Source: Streptomyces beihaiensis
Lineage (GTDB): Bacteria; Actinomycetota; Actinomycetes; Streptomycetales; Streptomycetaceae
Direction: 5' to 3'
Assembly (NCBI RefSeq): GCF_026274175.1
Contig: NZ_JAPHNL010000292.1
Span: 30,579 to 94,578 of the forward strand
Length of the DNA: 64,000 nt
Shown: piece after piece, positions 1 to 8,643 of the stretch
Position numbering within the stretch: position 1 is the first letter of the stretch
Layout: each line of letters begins with the position of its first letter
Translations under genes and position numbers: made by a program
Notes under the pieces: model-generated
What the model saw: only the letters and a program-made list of their open reading frames with translations
Told to the model about the DNA's origin: nothing
Databases searched by the model: none

Positions 1-264
1 CGCCCGGTGCCGGTCGAGGAAGTCCGCGTAGTGGCCGCACAACTCCTCGTCGATCCGCTCCGGTTCGGGGTGGAAGTCGGGCCAGTAGAAGAACGAGCGG
101 GTCACGTTCAGGCCGTGATCGCGCAGGACCCGCAGCTCCTCGCTCACGAGCTGCGGGTCATAACTGCGCCACATCAGCGGGCCGCCTGAACGGGACCAGA
201 AGTTGGCCCCGAGCCAGGTGACCGGGCGGCCGTCGGCGGAAATCCGGGCAGCGGAACGCGGCAT
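1..264 (-). CDS. Partial glycoside hydrolase, TIM-barrel (GH5/GH2-like)
   Basis: Reading the minus strand from ATG at 264 gives 88 residues with no stop before the window edge, so only the N-terminus is present. It begins MPRSAARISADGRPVTWLG and continues with GANFWSRSGG, then a segment on leaving the right order of LRDHGLNVTRSFFYWPDFHP. Openings like this, with an exposed first beta strand followed by an arginine/phenylalanine-rich second strand, are typical of GH5-type cellulases and mannanases and of GH2 TIM-barrel domains. No signal peptide is visible, so the enzyme is probably cytoplasmic and acts on imported oligosaccharides. It lies next to a LacI regulator and an oligomer ABC importer, and two inverted repeats stand upstream of its start. 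The exact family and substrate cannot be decided from this fragment. Confidence 0.7.
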   Translation of the reverse strand, partial: MPRSAARISADGRPVTWLGANFWSRSGGPLMWRSYDPQLVSEELRVLRDHGLNVTRSFFYWPDFHPEPERIDEELCGHYADFLDRHRA

Positions 265-377
265 CGGCGAAATCTCCCTGAGAATGGGTGAAAACGAGCG
301 CATGGACGGGCGCACGGACGGGCGCGGCCCGGTGCGGACGGGCGTGCCGCGCACTGGTCAGGTGCTGGTGCGTCGAG

Positions 378-397
378 TGAACCGCTTTACCGGTTCA
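378..397. promoter_or_regulatory. Inverted repeat, candidate LacI operator
   Basis: TGAACCG and CGGTTCA are separated by six bases. The site lies in the 177-base gap between the hydrolase start at 264 and the lacI stop at 442. It shares the half-site AACCG with the palindromes at 430-447 and 1558-1571. Binding by the adjacent LacI protein is an inference. Confidence 0.45.
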
Positions 398-429
398 GCG
401 TCAATGACGCACGCCCCGAGGGCATGACT

Positions 430-447
430 TCATAAACCGGTTTATGA
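430..447. promoter_or_regulatory. 18-bp perfect palindrome, candidate LacI operator
   Basis: TCATAAACCGGTTTATGA is a perfect 18-base palindrome with a central CG, the usual architecture of LacI-family operators. It overlaps the stop codon of the lacI gene (442-444) and lies upstream of the hydrolase on the same strand, so it could control that gene. Confidence 0.55.
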
Positions 448-1464
448 GACCGGCGCCCCGGACGTGCTGCCGCGCACCGTCAACCGCGGCCCCGGATCCT
501 GCAGGTCGCCGACCTCGCGCCCGCCCGCGGCCTCCCGCAGCCGACGCGCGGCATGCGCCCCGTACGCGGCGATGTCCCGGCTCAGCGCCGTCAGCGGCGG
601 ATGCACCAGTTCGCACAGCGCCGAGTCGTCCCAGGCCACCAGCGACAGGTCGTCCGGCACCCGCACGCCGAGCGCCTGCGCCGTCGTCAGGCCCGACACC
701 GCCATCACGTCGTTGTCGTACAGGATCGCCGTGGGCCGCCGCCCCGGGCCCGCGGCCAGCAGTTCGCGGGTCGCCGCCGCGCCCCGCTCGCCGCTGTAGT
801 CGGCCTCCACGATCCGGCCTTCGAGGCCCGACTCCCGCACGCACGCCGCGAAGGCGTCCGTGCGGGTGATGGTGTGCCGCAGCACCGCGGGCCCGCTGAC
901 CCGGGCGATCCGCCGGTGCCCGAGTTCCGCCAGGTACCGCACCACGGTGCGCACCGCCGCGCCGTCGTCGCTCCACACGGCGGGCAGGCGGCCCGTGCCG
1001 ACCGGCGCGCCGATCACCACGCCCGGCATCCCGAGCTCCTCCAGGACCGGCACCCGCGCGTCGTCCGCCTTGAGGTCCACCAGGAACACCCCGTCGACGC
1101 GGCGCCGCGCCCACCACGACCGGTACAGCGCGACCTCCGCCGCCTGGTCCTCGGCCATCGTGAAGACCAACGGTGTGGCGTCCGTGATGAGTTCGGCCTG
1201 GATGCCGGAGACCAGCTGCATGAAGAACGGCTCAAGGCCGAGCGTGCGCGCGGGCCGGTCGATGACCAGGCCGAACGCCCCCGCCCTGCCGTCCGACAGG
1301 GCCCGCGCCGCACTGTTGGGCTGCCAGCCGAGCTCCTCGGCGATCGCCAGGATGCGTCGCCGCGTCGGTGCCGAGACGCCCGGCCGGTCGTTGAGCGCGA
1401 AGGACACGGCGGCCTTGGTCACGCCGGCCCGGCGCGCGATGTCCGCCATCGTGGGTCGCTTCAC
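442..1464 (-). CDS. LacI-family transcriptional regulator
   Basis: The 340-residue protein has the standard LacI layout. The N-terminal helix-turn-helix occupies about residues 5-50 (TMADIARRAGVTKAAVSFAL and then a hinge with the AARAL motif), followed by a periplasmic-binding-protein-like effector domain. I chose GTG at 1464 because AGAAGGGA lies just upstream and the protein then begins VKRPTMADIARRAG; the longer frame to 1554 adds unrelated residues. It is divergent from the Opp-type importer starting at 1756 and co-oriented with the glycoside hydrolase. It probably represses both in the absence of an oligosaccharide inducer. Palindromes at 430-447 and 1558-1571 share its likely operator core. 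The effector is unknown. Confidence 0.9.
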   Translation of the reverse strand: MKRPTMADIARRAGVTKAAVSFALNDRPGVSAPTRRRILAIAEELGWQPNSAARALSDGRAGAFGLVIDRPARTLGLEPFFMQLVSGIQAELITDATPLVFTMAEDQAAEVALYRSWWARRRVDGVFLVDLKADDARVPVLEELGMPGVVIGAPVGTGRLPAVWSDDGAAVRTVVRYLAELGHRRIARVSGPAVLRHTITRTDAFAACVRESGLEGRIVEADYSGERGAAATRELLAAGPGRRPTAILYDNDVMAVSGLTTAQALGVRVPDDLSLVAWDDSALCELVHPPLTALSRDIAAYGAHAARRLREAAGGREVGDLQDPGPRLTVRGSTSGAPVS

Positions 1465-1557
1465 TCGGATTCCCTTCTCTTCCGGACGTCCCGGATGTGA
1501 CCCGCTGGTGCACGGGATGTGGCCTGCGCCTTCGACGGTATTCGATGAACACACCTA

Positions 1558-1571
1558 CTAATCCGGTTCAG
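1558..1571. promoter_or_regulatory. Candidate LacI operator in divergent promoter region
   Basis: CTAATCCGGTTCAG contains the centre CCGG flanked by AAT and TTC, close to the AAACCGGTTT core at 430-447. It sits between lacI and the importer, about 30 bases upstream of the promoter at 1602-1631. Confidence 0.4.
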
Positions 1572-1601
1572 TTGAATTCGCGCGAGAGCGCCGCAAGCGC
1601 A

Positions 1602-1631
1602 TTGACAGCCACTTTCGCACGCGTCTACTTT
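1602..1631 (+). promoter_or_regulatory. Sigma-70/HrdB-type promoter for the Opp-type operon
   Basis: TTGACA at 1602-1607 and TACTTT at 1626-1631 are separated by 18 bases. The -35 box is a perfect consensus match. It leaves a leader of about 115 bases before the ATG at 1756. Confidence 0.65.
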
Positions 1632-1755
1632 CACGGCGCCGACGGTGCGCGGACCACCGTACGGCGAACACACCGTGACCGGACGACCTGAGCACGCGAG
1701 CAATCCCAGCACCAGCGTCAGCACCAGCCGAGCCGGACGAAGCGAGGGACCCGCG

Positions 1756-3504
1756 ATGTCTTCCTCCACACCGCCACCGCCACCGCAGCAAGCGCACCCC
1801 ACCCGCCGCACCGTTCTCGCCTCCGCCGCGGGCCTCGTCCTCGCGGGACCGCTCGCCGCGGCCTGCGGCGGTGCCGACAGCGGCGCCCCGGAGCCCGGAG
1901 GCACCCTCGTCGTCAACGCCACACAGGGCCAACTGGTGCGCAACTTCAACCCGTTCGCCCCGCAGCCCCTGCACCCCACCCACGGACTCCTCTACGAGCC
2001 GCTGTTCCACTTCAACGCGGCCAAGGCGGGCGAGGTCCACCACTGGCTCGGCACCGGCTACACGTGGGCCGACGGCGGCAGGAAGCTCACGGTCGCCCTG
2101 CGCCGGGGCGTGAAGTGGAGCGACGGCAAGCCGTTCACCGCCGAGGACGCCGCGTACACGTTCCAGATCGCCAAGGACAACAAGGAGCTGAACCAGTACG
2201 CCTACCCGCTCGACACGATCACGGCACCCGACGACCACACCCTCGTGCTGACCTTCACCGAGTCCGCGTACACCAAGGAGTACTTCCTGCTCGGCAAGTC
2301 CAAGATGCTGCCCAAGCACATCTGGGCGAAGATCCCGGACGCGAAGAAGAAGACCGAGACCAACCCGGACCCGGTCGCCACCGGGCCGTGGAAGGTCAAG
2401 TTCGTCAAGGGCACCACCATGGAGCTGACCGCCCGCGACGACTACTACGTGCCGGGGCTGCCGCACTTCAAAACGATCCGGTACGTCTCCTTCAGCGGGA
2501 ACAACGCGTTCCTCGCCCAGGTCGCCAAGGGCCGGATCGACTGGGCGGGCGGCTTCATCCCCGACATCAAGAAGAACTACCTCGACAAGGACCCCGGGTT
2601 CGCCCTGGTCGACGTTCCGATGTCGGTGGCGTTCCTGGTGCCGTGCGCCGCCCGCGGTGTCACCGCCGACGTGAACGTCCGCAAGGCGATCAGCGCCGCG
2701 CTCGACCGCGCGTTCATGAGCAAGTCCGTCTACGGCGGATACGCCCCGCCCACCAACCCGATGGCCCTGCTGCTGCCCAACTTCCACAACGTGCTCGACC
2801 CGACCCTCAAGGACGCCACGTTCGAGACGGGCCGAGCGGCCGTCGCCAAGCATCTGCGGGCCGCCGGATACACGAGAAGCTCAGGCGGCTGGACCAAGGA
2901 CGGCAGGAAGCTGAGCCTCTCCCTGACCCTGGTGTCCGGCTGGACCGACTACGTCAGCGTCGGGCAGATGGTCGAGCAGCAGCTGAAGAAGGCGGGCATC
3001 GGCCTGGAGATCAAGGCCGTCTCCGTCGCCCAGTTCACCGACGCCCAGGCCACCGGGCGCTTCGAACTCCTCCTGAGCAACTACGGGTACACGCCCGACC
3101 CGCGCGCGTACTACGACCAGCTCCTCAACAGCGCCATCGCCCCGGCCATCGGCAAGAGCACCAACGTCGGCAACTACGGCCGCTACCACAACCCGACCGT
3201 CGACAAGGCCCTCGCCGCGATCGCCGCCACCACCGACCTGGCGCGACAGAAGCCGCACTACGCCACGATCCAGCGGGAGTTCATCCGCGACATGCCGCTG
3301 ATCCCGCTGTTCGAGCAGCAGAACGAGATCGAGTTCAACGGCAACCACGTCACCGGCTACCCCACCCGGCAGAACCTGTACGCGGGCCCCGCGATCTGGC
3401 TCGACCCGGACGGCGGCTGGGTCGCCGCACGGATCAGACCCGCGAAGCCGGCCGCACCCGCGAAGCCGGCCAAGTCCGCCCCGTCCGCCAAGCCCGCCGA
3501 GTAG
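1756..3504 (+). CDS. ABC transporter substrate-binding lipoprotein (SBP_bac_5 family)
   Basis: The 582-residue protein starts at ATG 1756, preceded by the ribosome site GCGAGGGA; the frame is open back to 1645, but that part has no signal-like sequence. The N-terminus has a twin-arginine pair (TRRTVLASAAG) followed by LAAACGG, a degenerate lipobox, so it is probably exported and lipid-anchored. The body has features of the oligopeptide/nickel/oligosaccharide binding family, such as GVKWSDGKPFTAEDAAYTF and the KAISAALDR segment. The C-terminus ends in a low-complexity Ala-Lys-Pro tail. It is the first gene of a five-gene import operon beside a glycoside hydrolase and LacI, which favours an oligosaccharide over a peptide ligand. 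That choice is inference. Confidence 0.9.
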   Translation: MSSSTPPPPPQQAHPTRRTVLASAAGLVLAGPLAAACGGADSGAPEPGGTLVVNATQGQLVRNFNPFAPQPLHPTHGLLYEPLFHFNAAKAGEVHHWLGTGYTWADGGRKLTVALRRGVKWSDGKPFTAEDAAYTFQIAKDNKELNQYAYPLDTITAPDDHTLVLTFTESAYTKEYFLLGKSKMLPKHIWAKIPDAKKKTETNPDPVATGPWKVKFVKGTTMELTARDDYYVPGLPHFKTIRYVSFSGNNAFLAQVAKGRIDWAGGFIPDIKKNYLDKDPGFALVDVPMSVAFLVPCAARGVTADVNVRKAISAALDRAFMSKSVYGGYAPPTNPMALLLPNFHNVLDPTLKDATFETGRAAVAKHLRAAGYTRSSGGWTKDGRKLSLSLTLVSGWTDYVSVGQMVEQQLKKAGIGLEIKAVSVAQFTDAQATGRFELLLSNYGYTPDPRAYYDQLLNSAIAPAIGKSTNVGNYGRYHNPTVDKALAAIAATTDLARQKPHYATIQREFIRDMPLIPLFEQQNEIEFNGNHVTGYPTRQNLYAGPAIWLDPDGGWVAARIRPAKPAAPAKPAKSAPSAKPAE

Positions 3505-3515
3505 GGGAGCGGTCC

Positions 3516-4508
3516 GTGCGTGTGAGACATCTGCTGCGCAAACTCGGCTTCTACGCGGTCGCCGCCTGGATCGCGGTCACCCTCAACTTCGTCCTGCCCC
3601 GGCTCATCCCCGGCGACCCGGTCCAGTTGATGATGTCCCGCATGGCGGCGTCCGGACCGGTCACCGAGGGGCAGGAGAAGGCCATGGCCGCCATGCTGGG
3701 CCTGGGCCACGGAAACCTCCTCCAGCAGTACGGCGACTACCTGTCCTCCCTGGCCCGCCTCGACTTCGGCCTGTCCACCACCTACTACCCGGCCAAGGTG
3801 AGCGACGTCGTCGCGCACGCCGTGCCCTGGACGATCGTCCTGGTCGGCCTCGCCACCCTGCTGAGCGTCGCCCTCGGCATCACGCTCGGCACCCTGGCGG
3901 GCTGGCGGCGCGGTGGGCGACTGGACGCGCTGGTCCCGTCCGCGACGTTCCTCGCCGCCGTCCCCTACTTCTGGGCCGCGCTGATCCTGCTCTACCTCTG
4001 CACCCAGGTGTGGGCCCTCGCCCCGTCCAGCGGCGGCTACGACGAGACGTACACCATCGGCCTCAACACCCGCTTCGTCGTCTCGGCCGTCCAGCACGGA
4101 GTACTCCCCGCCATCACCATCGTCGTCGCGTCGGTCGGCGGCTGGATGCTCGGCATGCGCAACATGATGGTGTCGACGCTCGCCGAGGACTACGTCATCG
4201 CCGCCGAGGCCAAGGGCCTGCGGCCGCGCACCGTCATGGTCCGCTACGCGGCCCGCAACGCCGTGCTGCCGTCGGTCGCCGGGTTCGCCATCACGCTCGG
4301 CTTCATCGTCTCCGGCTCCCTCGTCATGGAGATCGTCTTCTCCTACCCCGGCATGGGCTACACGCTGCTGCAAGCCGTCACCAACAACGACTACCCCCTC
4401 ATGCAGGCCATCTTCCTGATGATCACCTTCGCGGTACTCGTGGCGAACTTCCTCGTCGACCTCCTCTACTCCTTCGTCGACCCGCGCACCCGGGAGGCCA
4501 CCTCATGA
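3516..4508 (+). CDS. ABC transporter permease (DppB/OppB-like)
   Basis: The 330-residue protein starts at GTG 3516, six bases after AGGGGAG. It has an N-terminal membrane helix ending NFVLPRLIPGDP, a hallmark of the DppB family, then five further hydrophobic segments. The EAA loop (EDYVIAAEAKGLRPRTVMVRYAARNA) contacts the ATPases. The gene begins 12 bases after the binding-protein stop and its own stop overlaps the next start (ATGA), so it is translated as part of the operon. It forms the transmembrane channel together with the next gene. Confidence 0.92.
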   Translation: MRVRHLLRKLGFYAVAAWIAVTLNFVLPRLIPGDPVQLMMSRMAASGPVTEGQEKAMAAMLGLGHGNLLQQYGDYLSSLARLDFGLSTTYYPAKVSDVVAHAVPWTIVLVGLATLLSVALGITLGTLAGWRRGGRLDALVPSATFLAAVPYFWAALILLYLCTQVWALAPSSGGYDETYTIGLNTRFVVSAVQHGVLPAITIVVASVGGWMLGMRNMMVSTLAEDYVIAAEAKGLRPRTVMVRYAARNAVLPSVAGFAITLGFIVSGSLVMEIVFSYPGMGYTLLQAVTNNDYPLMQAIFLMITFAVLVANFLVDLLYSFVDPRTREATS

Positions 4509-5404
4509 CGGCGACGGCCACCGCACTCGCCGCGCCGCCCGACGACACGGCGGCCGCGCGCGGCGGCAGGCTGCGCGCCGCGCTGCGGTCGGGGCGGCTG
4601 CGCGCCGGGCTCGGCATCGTCGCCGTCCTCGCCCTCACCGCGGCGCTCGGCCCGCTGTTCCTGGGCGATCCGGACGCCGTCAGCCAGGACCTGAGCCAGG
4701 CACCGTCCGCCGCCCACTGGCTGGGCACCACGCAGACCGGTCAGGACGTGTTCACCCAGTTCGTGGTGGCGGCACGCGGCACCCTGCTGATCGGCGCGAC
4801 GTCCGCGCTGATCGCCACCGCCGTGTCGGCCGTCGTCGGGATCGGCGGCGGCTTCCTGGGCGGCCTCACGGACGAGGCACTGTCCCTGCTGAGCAACATC
4901 TTCCTCGTCATCCCCGGGCTTCCGCTCGTCATCGTCGTGGCGGCCTACGTCGGCGCGGGCACCGGCGCCACGATCCTCGTCATCGCCCTCACCACCTGGG
5001 CGGCGTCGGCCCGCGTGCTGCGCGCCCAGACGCTCTCCCTGCGGACCAGGGACTACGTGCTCGCCGCCCGCCTGTACGGGGAGTCGCGCCGCCGGATCGT
5101 CCTCGTGGAGATCCTGCCCAACGAACTCGCCATCATCGTCTCGCAGTTCATCTTCGCCGTGATCTTCGCGGTGCTCACCCAGGCCGCCCTGGCGTTCCTC
5201 GGCCTGGACGACCCGTCGAACCTCACCTGGGGCACGATGCTCTACTTCGCGCAGAACGCCGATGCCCTGACGGGCGGAGCCTGGTGGTGGTTCATCCCGC
5301 CCGGCCTCGCCATCGCCGTGCTCGGCGCCGCGCTCTCCCTGATCAGCTTCGGCCTCGACGAGGTCCTCGACCCCCGCCTGCGCGCGAGGAGGCGCCGACC
5401 ATGA
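4505..5404 (+). CDS. ABC transporter permease (DppC/OppC-like)
   Basis: The 299-residue protein starts at ATG 4505 in an ATGA overlap with the upstream permease. It has the DppC arrangement: one N-terminal helix, an extracytoplasmic segment containing HWLGTTQTGQDVFTQ (the conserved LGTDxxGRDVxSR-like motif), then a permease domain with an EAA-type loop (TRDYVLAARLYGESRRRIVL). It pairs with the gene upstream. Its stop overlaps the start of the first ATPase. Confidence 0.92.
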   Translation: MTATATALAAPPDDTAAARGGRLRAALRSGRLRAGLGIVAVLALTAALGPLFLGDPDAVSQDLSQAPSAAHWLGTTQTGQDVFTQFVVAARGTLLIGATSALIATAVSAVVGIGGGFLGGLTDEALSLLSNIFLVIPGLPLVIVVAAYVGAGTGATILVIALTTWAASARVLRAQTLSLRTRDYVLAARLYGESRRRIVLVEILPNELAIIVSQFIFAVIFAVLTQAALAFLGLDDPSNLTWGTMLYFAQNADALTGGAWWWFIPPGLAIAVLGAALSLISFGLDEVLDPRLRARRRRP

Positions 5405-6441
5405 CCGACGACATCCTGCTGGCCGCGCACCACGTCGACGTCGTCTACGACACGGGCGAGGGCACACCCACCCACGCCGTCCGGGACGTCGCTGTGGAGC
5501 TGCGCCGAGGCGAACTCCTCGGCATCGCGGGCGAGTCGGGCTGCGGAAAGTCCACCCTCGCGTACGCGCTGACGCGGCTGCTGCAACCGCCGGCGCGGCT
5601 GGCCGCCGGGACCGTCACCCTCGACGGCCAGGACCTGTACGCGCTGGACCGCGAAGCGCTGCGGGCGGTGCGCTGGACACGCCTGTCGATGGTGTTCCAG
5701 AGCGCCATGAACGCGCTCAACCCTGTCACGACGGTCGGCCGCCAGTTCGACGACATCTTCCGGGCGCACCGGCCCGCCATGACGGCGACCGAGCGCCGCG
5801 CCAAGGCGGGCGAACTGCTCGACATGGTCGGCATCGACCCGTCCCGCCTGCGCTCCCACCCGCACGAGCTGTCCGGCGGCATGCGCCAGCGCGTCGTCAT
5901 CGCGATGGCGCTCGCCCTCGACCCCGACGTCGTCGTCATGGACGAACCGACGACCGCCCTCGACGTCGTCGTACAGCGCGAAATCCTCGACGAGATCGAA
6001 GAGTTGAGGGAGCGCCTCGGCTTCGCGGTCATCTTCATCACCCACGACCTGAACCTGCTGCTGGAGATCAGCGACCGGCTCGCCGTGATGTACGCGGGCC
6101 GGATCGTCGAGTACGCGGACACGGCACGGATCGCCGAGGGCGGCGCCCTGCACCCCTACACACGGGGTCTGCTGCGCTCCTTCCCCGCACTCACCGGGGA
6201 CCGCCGCGACCTGCGCGGCATCCCGGGCCAGCCCCCGGACCTGCGGCTGGCGACGCCGGGCTGCGCCTTCGCGGACCGCTGCGAGGCGGTCGTGGAGCGC
6301 TGCCGTGCGCAGCGGCCGGAGCTGGAACGGGTGGGGGAGGGGCTGTCGTGGGCGGCGTGCCATGTGGCCCGCCATCATCCATCGGACCGCCAGGCCGTAC
6401 CCACCGAGTCGGCCGGCCAGACACGAGGAGGCCCGGCATGA
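5401..6441 (+). CDS. ABC transporter ATP-binding protein (DppD/OppD-like)
   Basis: The 346-residue protein carries Walker A (GESGCGKST, about residue 45), signature LSGGMRQR, Walker B (VVVMDEPTTALD) and the switch histidine (ITHDLNLL). The C-terminus has the oligopeptide-transporter extension with a GCAFADRCEAVVERC cysteine cluster, the type that binds an Fe-S cluster in some homologues. Its start overlaps the upstream stop and its stop overlaps the next start. It powers import together with the following ATPase. Confidence 0.94.
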   Translation: MTDDILLAAHHVDVVYDTGEGTPTHAVRDVAVELRRGELLGIAGESGCGKSTLAYALTRLLQPPARLAAGTVTLDGQDLYALDREALRAVRWTRLSMVFQSAMNALNPVTTVGRQFDDIFRAHRPAMTATERRAKAGELLDMVGIDPSRLRSHPHELSGGMRQRVVIAMALALDPDVVVMDEPTTALDVVVQREILDEIEELRERLGFAVIFITHDLNLLLEISDRLAVMYAGRIVEYADTARIAEGGALHPYTRGLLRSFPALTGDRRDLRGIPGQPPDLRLATPGCAFADRCEAVVERCRAQRPELERVGEGLSWAACHVARHHPSDRQAVPTESAGQTRGGPA

Positions 6442-7460
6442 CCACCGGCACGACCACCCCCGCCGCACTCGAAGTCGACCACCTCACGGTCGACTTCAAA
6501 CGCCGAGGCGCCCCGTCGCTGCGCGCCGTCGACGACGTCACCTTCACCTTGCACCCCGGCCACACCCTGGCCCTGGTCGGCGAGAGCGGCAGCGGCAAGT
6601 CGACCGTCGTGCGCGCGCTGTCCCGCCTGGTCGCGCCGAGCGCGGGACACGTCAGGCTGGCCGGCGCCGACCGCACCCGCGACGCCGCCTACCGCCGGGC
6701 CGTGCAGATGGTCTTCCAGGACCCCTTCGCCTCCCTCAACCCCGCCCACACCGTCGGCCACCATCTGCGCCGCCCCCTCCTGGCCGGCGGCCGGGCGACC
6801 CGCTCCGACGTCGACGCGCGCGCCGCCCGGCTGCTGGACGCGGTCAACCTCACCCCGGCCGCCGACATCGCCCGCGCACGCCCCCACGAACTGTCCGGCG
6901 GGCAGCGCCAGCGCGTGGCCATCGCGAGGGCACTGGCGCCGGAACCGGCGGTCCTGCTGGCCGACGAGCCCGTCTCCATGCTCGACGTCTCCATCCGCCT
7001 GGAGATCCTCGGCCTGCTCGACCGGCTCAAGCGGGAACGCCGTCTCGCCCTCCTCTACGTCACCCACGATCTGGCCACCGCCCGGCACTTCGCGGCCGAC
7101 GTGATGGTCATGTACCGGGGCCAGATCGTCGAGCGGGGCCCGAGCGACGACGTCATCCTGCGCCCCCGGCACCCGTACACCCAGCTCCTGGCCTCCGCGG
7201 CCCCCGGCGCCGCGGGCTCCCGCGAGCGGGCGCGCGAGGCGCGGGCGGCCCGGCTCGCCGCCCGGCGAGCCCGGCCCGCGCAGCCGCGGGAGACCTCACG
7301 GCACGCCCCGCCCGACGAGGGCTGCCGCTTCCGGCCCCGCTGCCCGCTGGCCACGGACCGCTGCGCCCGGCGTCCGCCCGTGGTGCCGCTCGGACCGACG
7401 GGGCACGAGGCGCGGTGCTGGCTGCACGTCGACGCGGCGCGGCAGGGGCCGGCGGCCTGA
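6438..7460 (+). CDS. ABC transporter ATP-binding protein (DppF/OppF-like)
   Basis: The 340-residue second ATPase of the importer has Walker A GESGSGKST, signature LSGGQRQR and Walker B LLADEPVSMLD. The C-terminal extension has CRFRPRCPLATDRC, the same cysteine pattern as in its partner. It starts at ATG 6438 in an ATGA overlap and is the last gene of the operon. The Arg/Ala-rich stretch at about residues 255-290 is longer than usual. Confidence 0.94.
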   Translation: MTTGTTTPAALEVDHLTVDFKRRGAPSLRAVDDVTFTLHPGHTLALVGESGSGKSTVVRALSRLVAPSAGHVRLAGADRTRDAAYRRAVQMVFQDPFASLNPAHTVGHHLRRPLLAGGRATRSDVDARAARLLDAVNLTPAADIARARPHELSGGQRQRVAIARALAPEPAVLLADEPVSMLDVSIRLEILGLLDRLKRERRLALLYVTHDLATARHFAADVMVMYRGQIVERGPSDDVILRPRHPYTQLLASAAPGAAGSRERAREARAARLAARRARPAQPRETSRHAPPDEGCRFRPRCPLATDRCARRPPVVPLGPTGHEARCWLHVDAARQGPAA

Positions 7461-7537
7461 GAGCGCCGGAGAAGGACGCCGCGCGCGGCACCCGGTGAAC
7501 GCGTGTGGCATCCCCGTGACCCATACTTGTGCGTTTG

Positions 7538-7554
7538 GGACCGCAAAGCGGTCC
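7538..7554. promoter_or_regulatory. Leader hairpin upstream of a sugar importer operon
   Basis: GGACCGC AAA GCGGTCC is a perfect seven-base stem with a three-base loop. It is followed by a second compact inverted repeat, CGGTCCC C GGGACCG. Both lie between a CATACT -10-like hexamer near 7521 and the GTG at 7636. They could be operators or leader RNA structure; I cannot tell which. Confidence 0.4.
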
Positions 7555-7635
7555 TCCCGGACCGGTGGACGGTCCCCGGGACCGGCCCCGCCGGACCCGG
7601 CGTACGACACAGCAGACCAAGAAGGGCACGGCCTC

Positions 7636-8643
7636 GTGGCACGGTTTCGGACCTGGGTGAGCATCGCGGTGGCGGGGGCGCTCGGCCTCACGCTGGCGGG
7701 GTGCAGCAGCACCGGCGGCAAGCGGGCTGAGGACGCCAGGAAGGCGGCCCGGTCCGCGAGCGGCGAGGCCGCGGTGAACACGCCGCGCTGGACCGTCGCG
7801 ATGATCACCCACTCGGGTGATGGCGACACCTTCTGGGACATCGTCCAGAGCGGCGCCAAGCAGGCGGCCGTCAAGGACAACATCAACTTCCTGTACTCCC
7901 ACAGCGACCAGGCCAACCAGCAGGCGCAGCTCGTGGACGCGGCCGTCGACAAGAAGGTCGACGGGATCATCGTCACGCTGGCCAAGCCGGACGCCATGAA
8001 GGCGGCCGTGGCCCGCGCCGAGAAGGCCGGCATCCCCGTCATCACCGTGAACTCGGGCTCGGAGGAGTCCAGGAAGTTCGGCGCGCTCACCCACATCGGC
8101 CAGGACGAGACGGTCGCGGGCGAGGCCGTCGGCGAGGAGCTGACCAAGCGCGGCAGGAAGAAGGCCCTGTGCGTCCTGCACGAGCAGGGCAACGTCGGCC
8201 ACGAGCAGCGCTGCGCGGGCGCGAGGTCGAAGTTCGACGGGACGATGGAGAACCTGTACGTGCAGGGCACGAACATGCCCGACGTGCAGTCCGCCATCGA
8301 GGCCAAGCTCCAGTCCGACAAGTCCATCGACGCCGTGGTGACGCTGGGCGCCCCCTTCGCCGCCACCGCCGTGAAGGCGAAGAAGGACGCCGGCAGCAAG
8401 GCCGAGATCGACACGTTCGACCTGAACGAGCAGGTGGCCACCGGCCTTGAGGGCGGGGACCTCGGCTTCGCGGTCGATCAGCAGCCCTACCTTCAGGGCT
8501 ACGAGGCCGTCGACCTGCTGTGGCTGTACAAGTACAACGCCGACATGCTGGGCGGCGGCAAGCCGGTCCTCACCGGCCCGCAGATCGTCACCAAGGACCA
8601 GGCGGCCAAGCTGGAGCAGTACACGAGGCGAGGGACGCGATGA
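7636..8643 (+). CDS. Sugar ABC transporter substrate-binding lipoprotein
   Basis: The 335-residue protein starts at GTG 7636, giving [19 protein letters not shown] followed by the lipobox LAGC, so it is an exported lipoprotein. An in-frame start at 7495 would put about 47 unrelated residues before the signal. The mature part is a Peripla_BP_4-type fold (ribose/fructose binding family), with [14 protein letters not shown] and a hinge near [14 protein letters not shown]. It heads an operon of permease, ATPase and possibly ROK kinase. The ligand is probably a monosaccharide or polyol, but no residue seen here fixes which. Confidence 0.9.
   Translation: MARFRTWVSIAVAGALGLTLAGCSSTGGKRAEDARKAARSASGEAAVNTPRWTVAMITHSGDGDTFWDIVQSGAKQAAVKDNINFLYSHSDQANQQAQLVDAAVDKKVDGIIVTLAKPDAMKAAVARAEKAGIPVITVNSGSEESRKFGALTHIGQDETVAGEAVGEELTKRGRKKALCVLHEQGNVGHEQRCAGARSKFDGTMENLYVQGTNMPDVQSAIEAKLQSDKSIDAVVTLGAPFAATAVKAKKDAGSKAEIDTFDLNEQVATGLEGGDLGFAVDQQPYLQGYEAVDLLWLYKYNADMLGGGKPVLTGPQIVTKDQAAKLEQYTRRGTR

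Noticed and set aside
2064-3515. Long upstream extension of the first permease frame
   Set aside because: The sequence before GTG 3516 overlaps the binding-protein gene in another frame and is Arg/Pro-rich noise. A good RBS precedes 3516.
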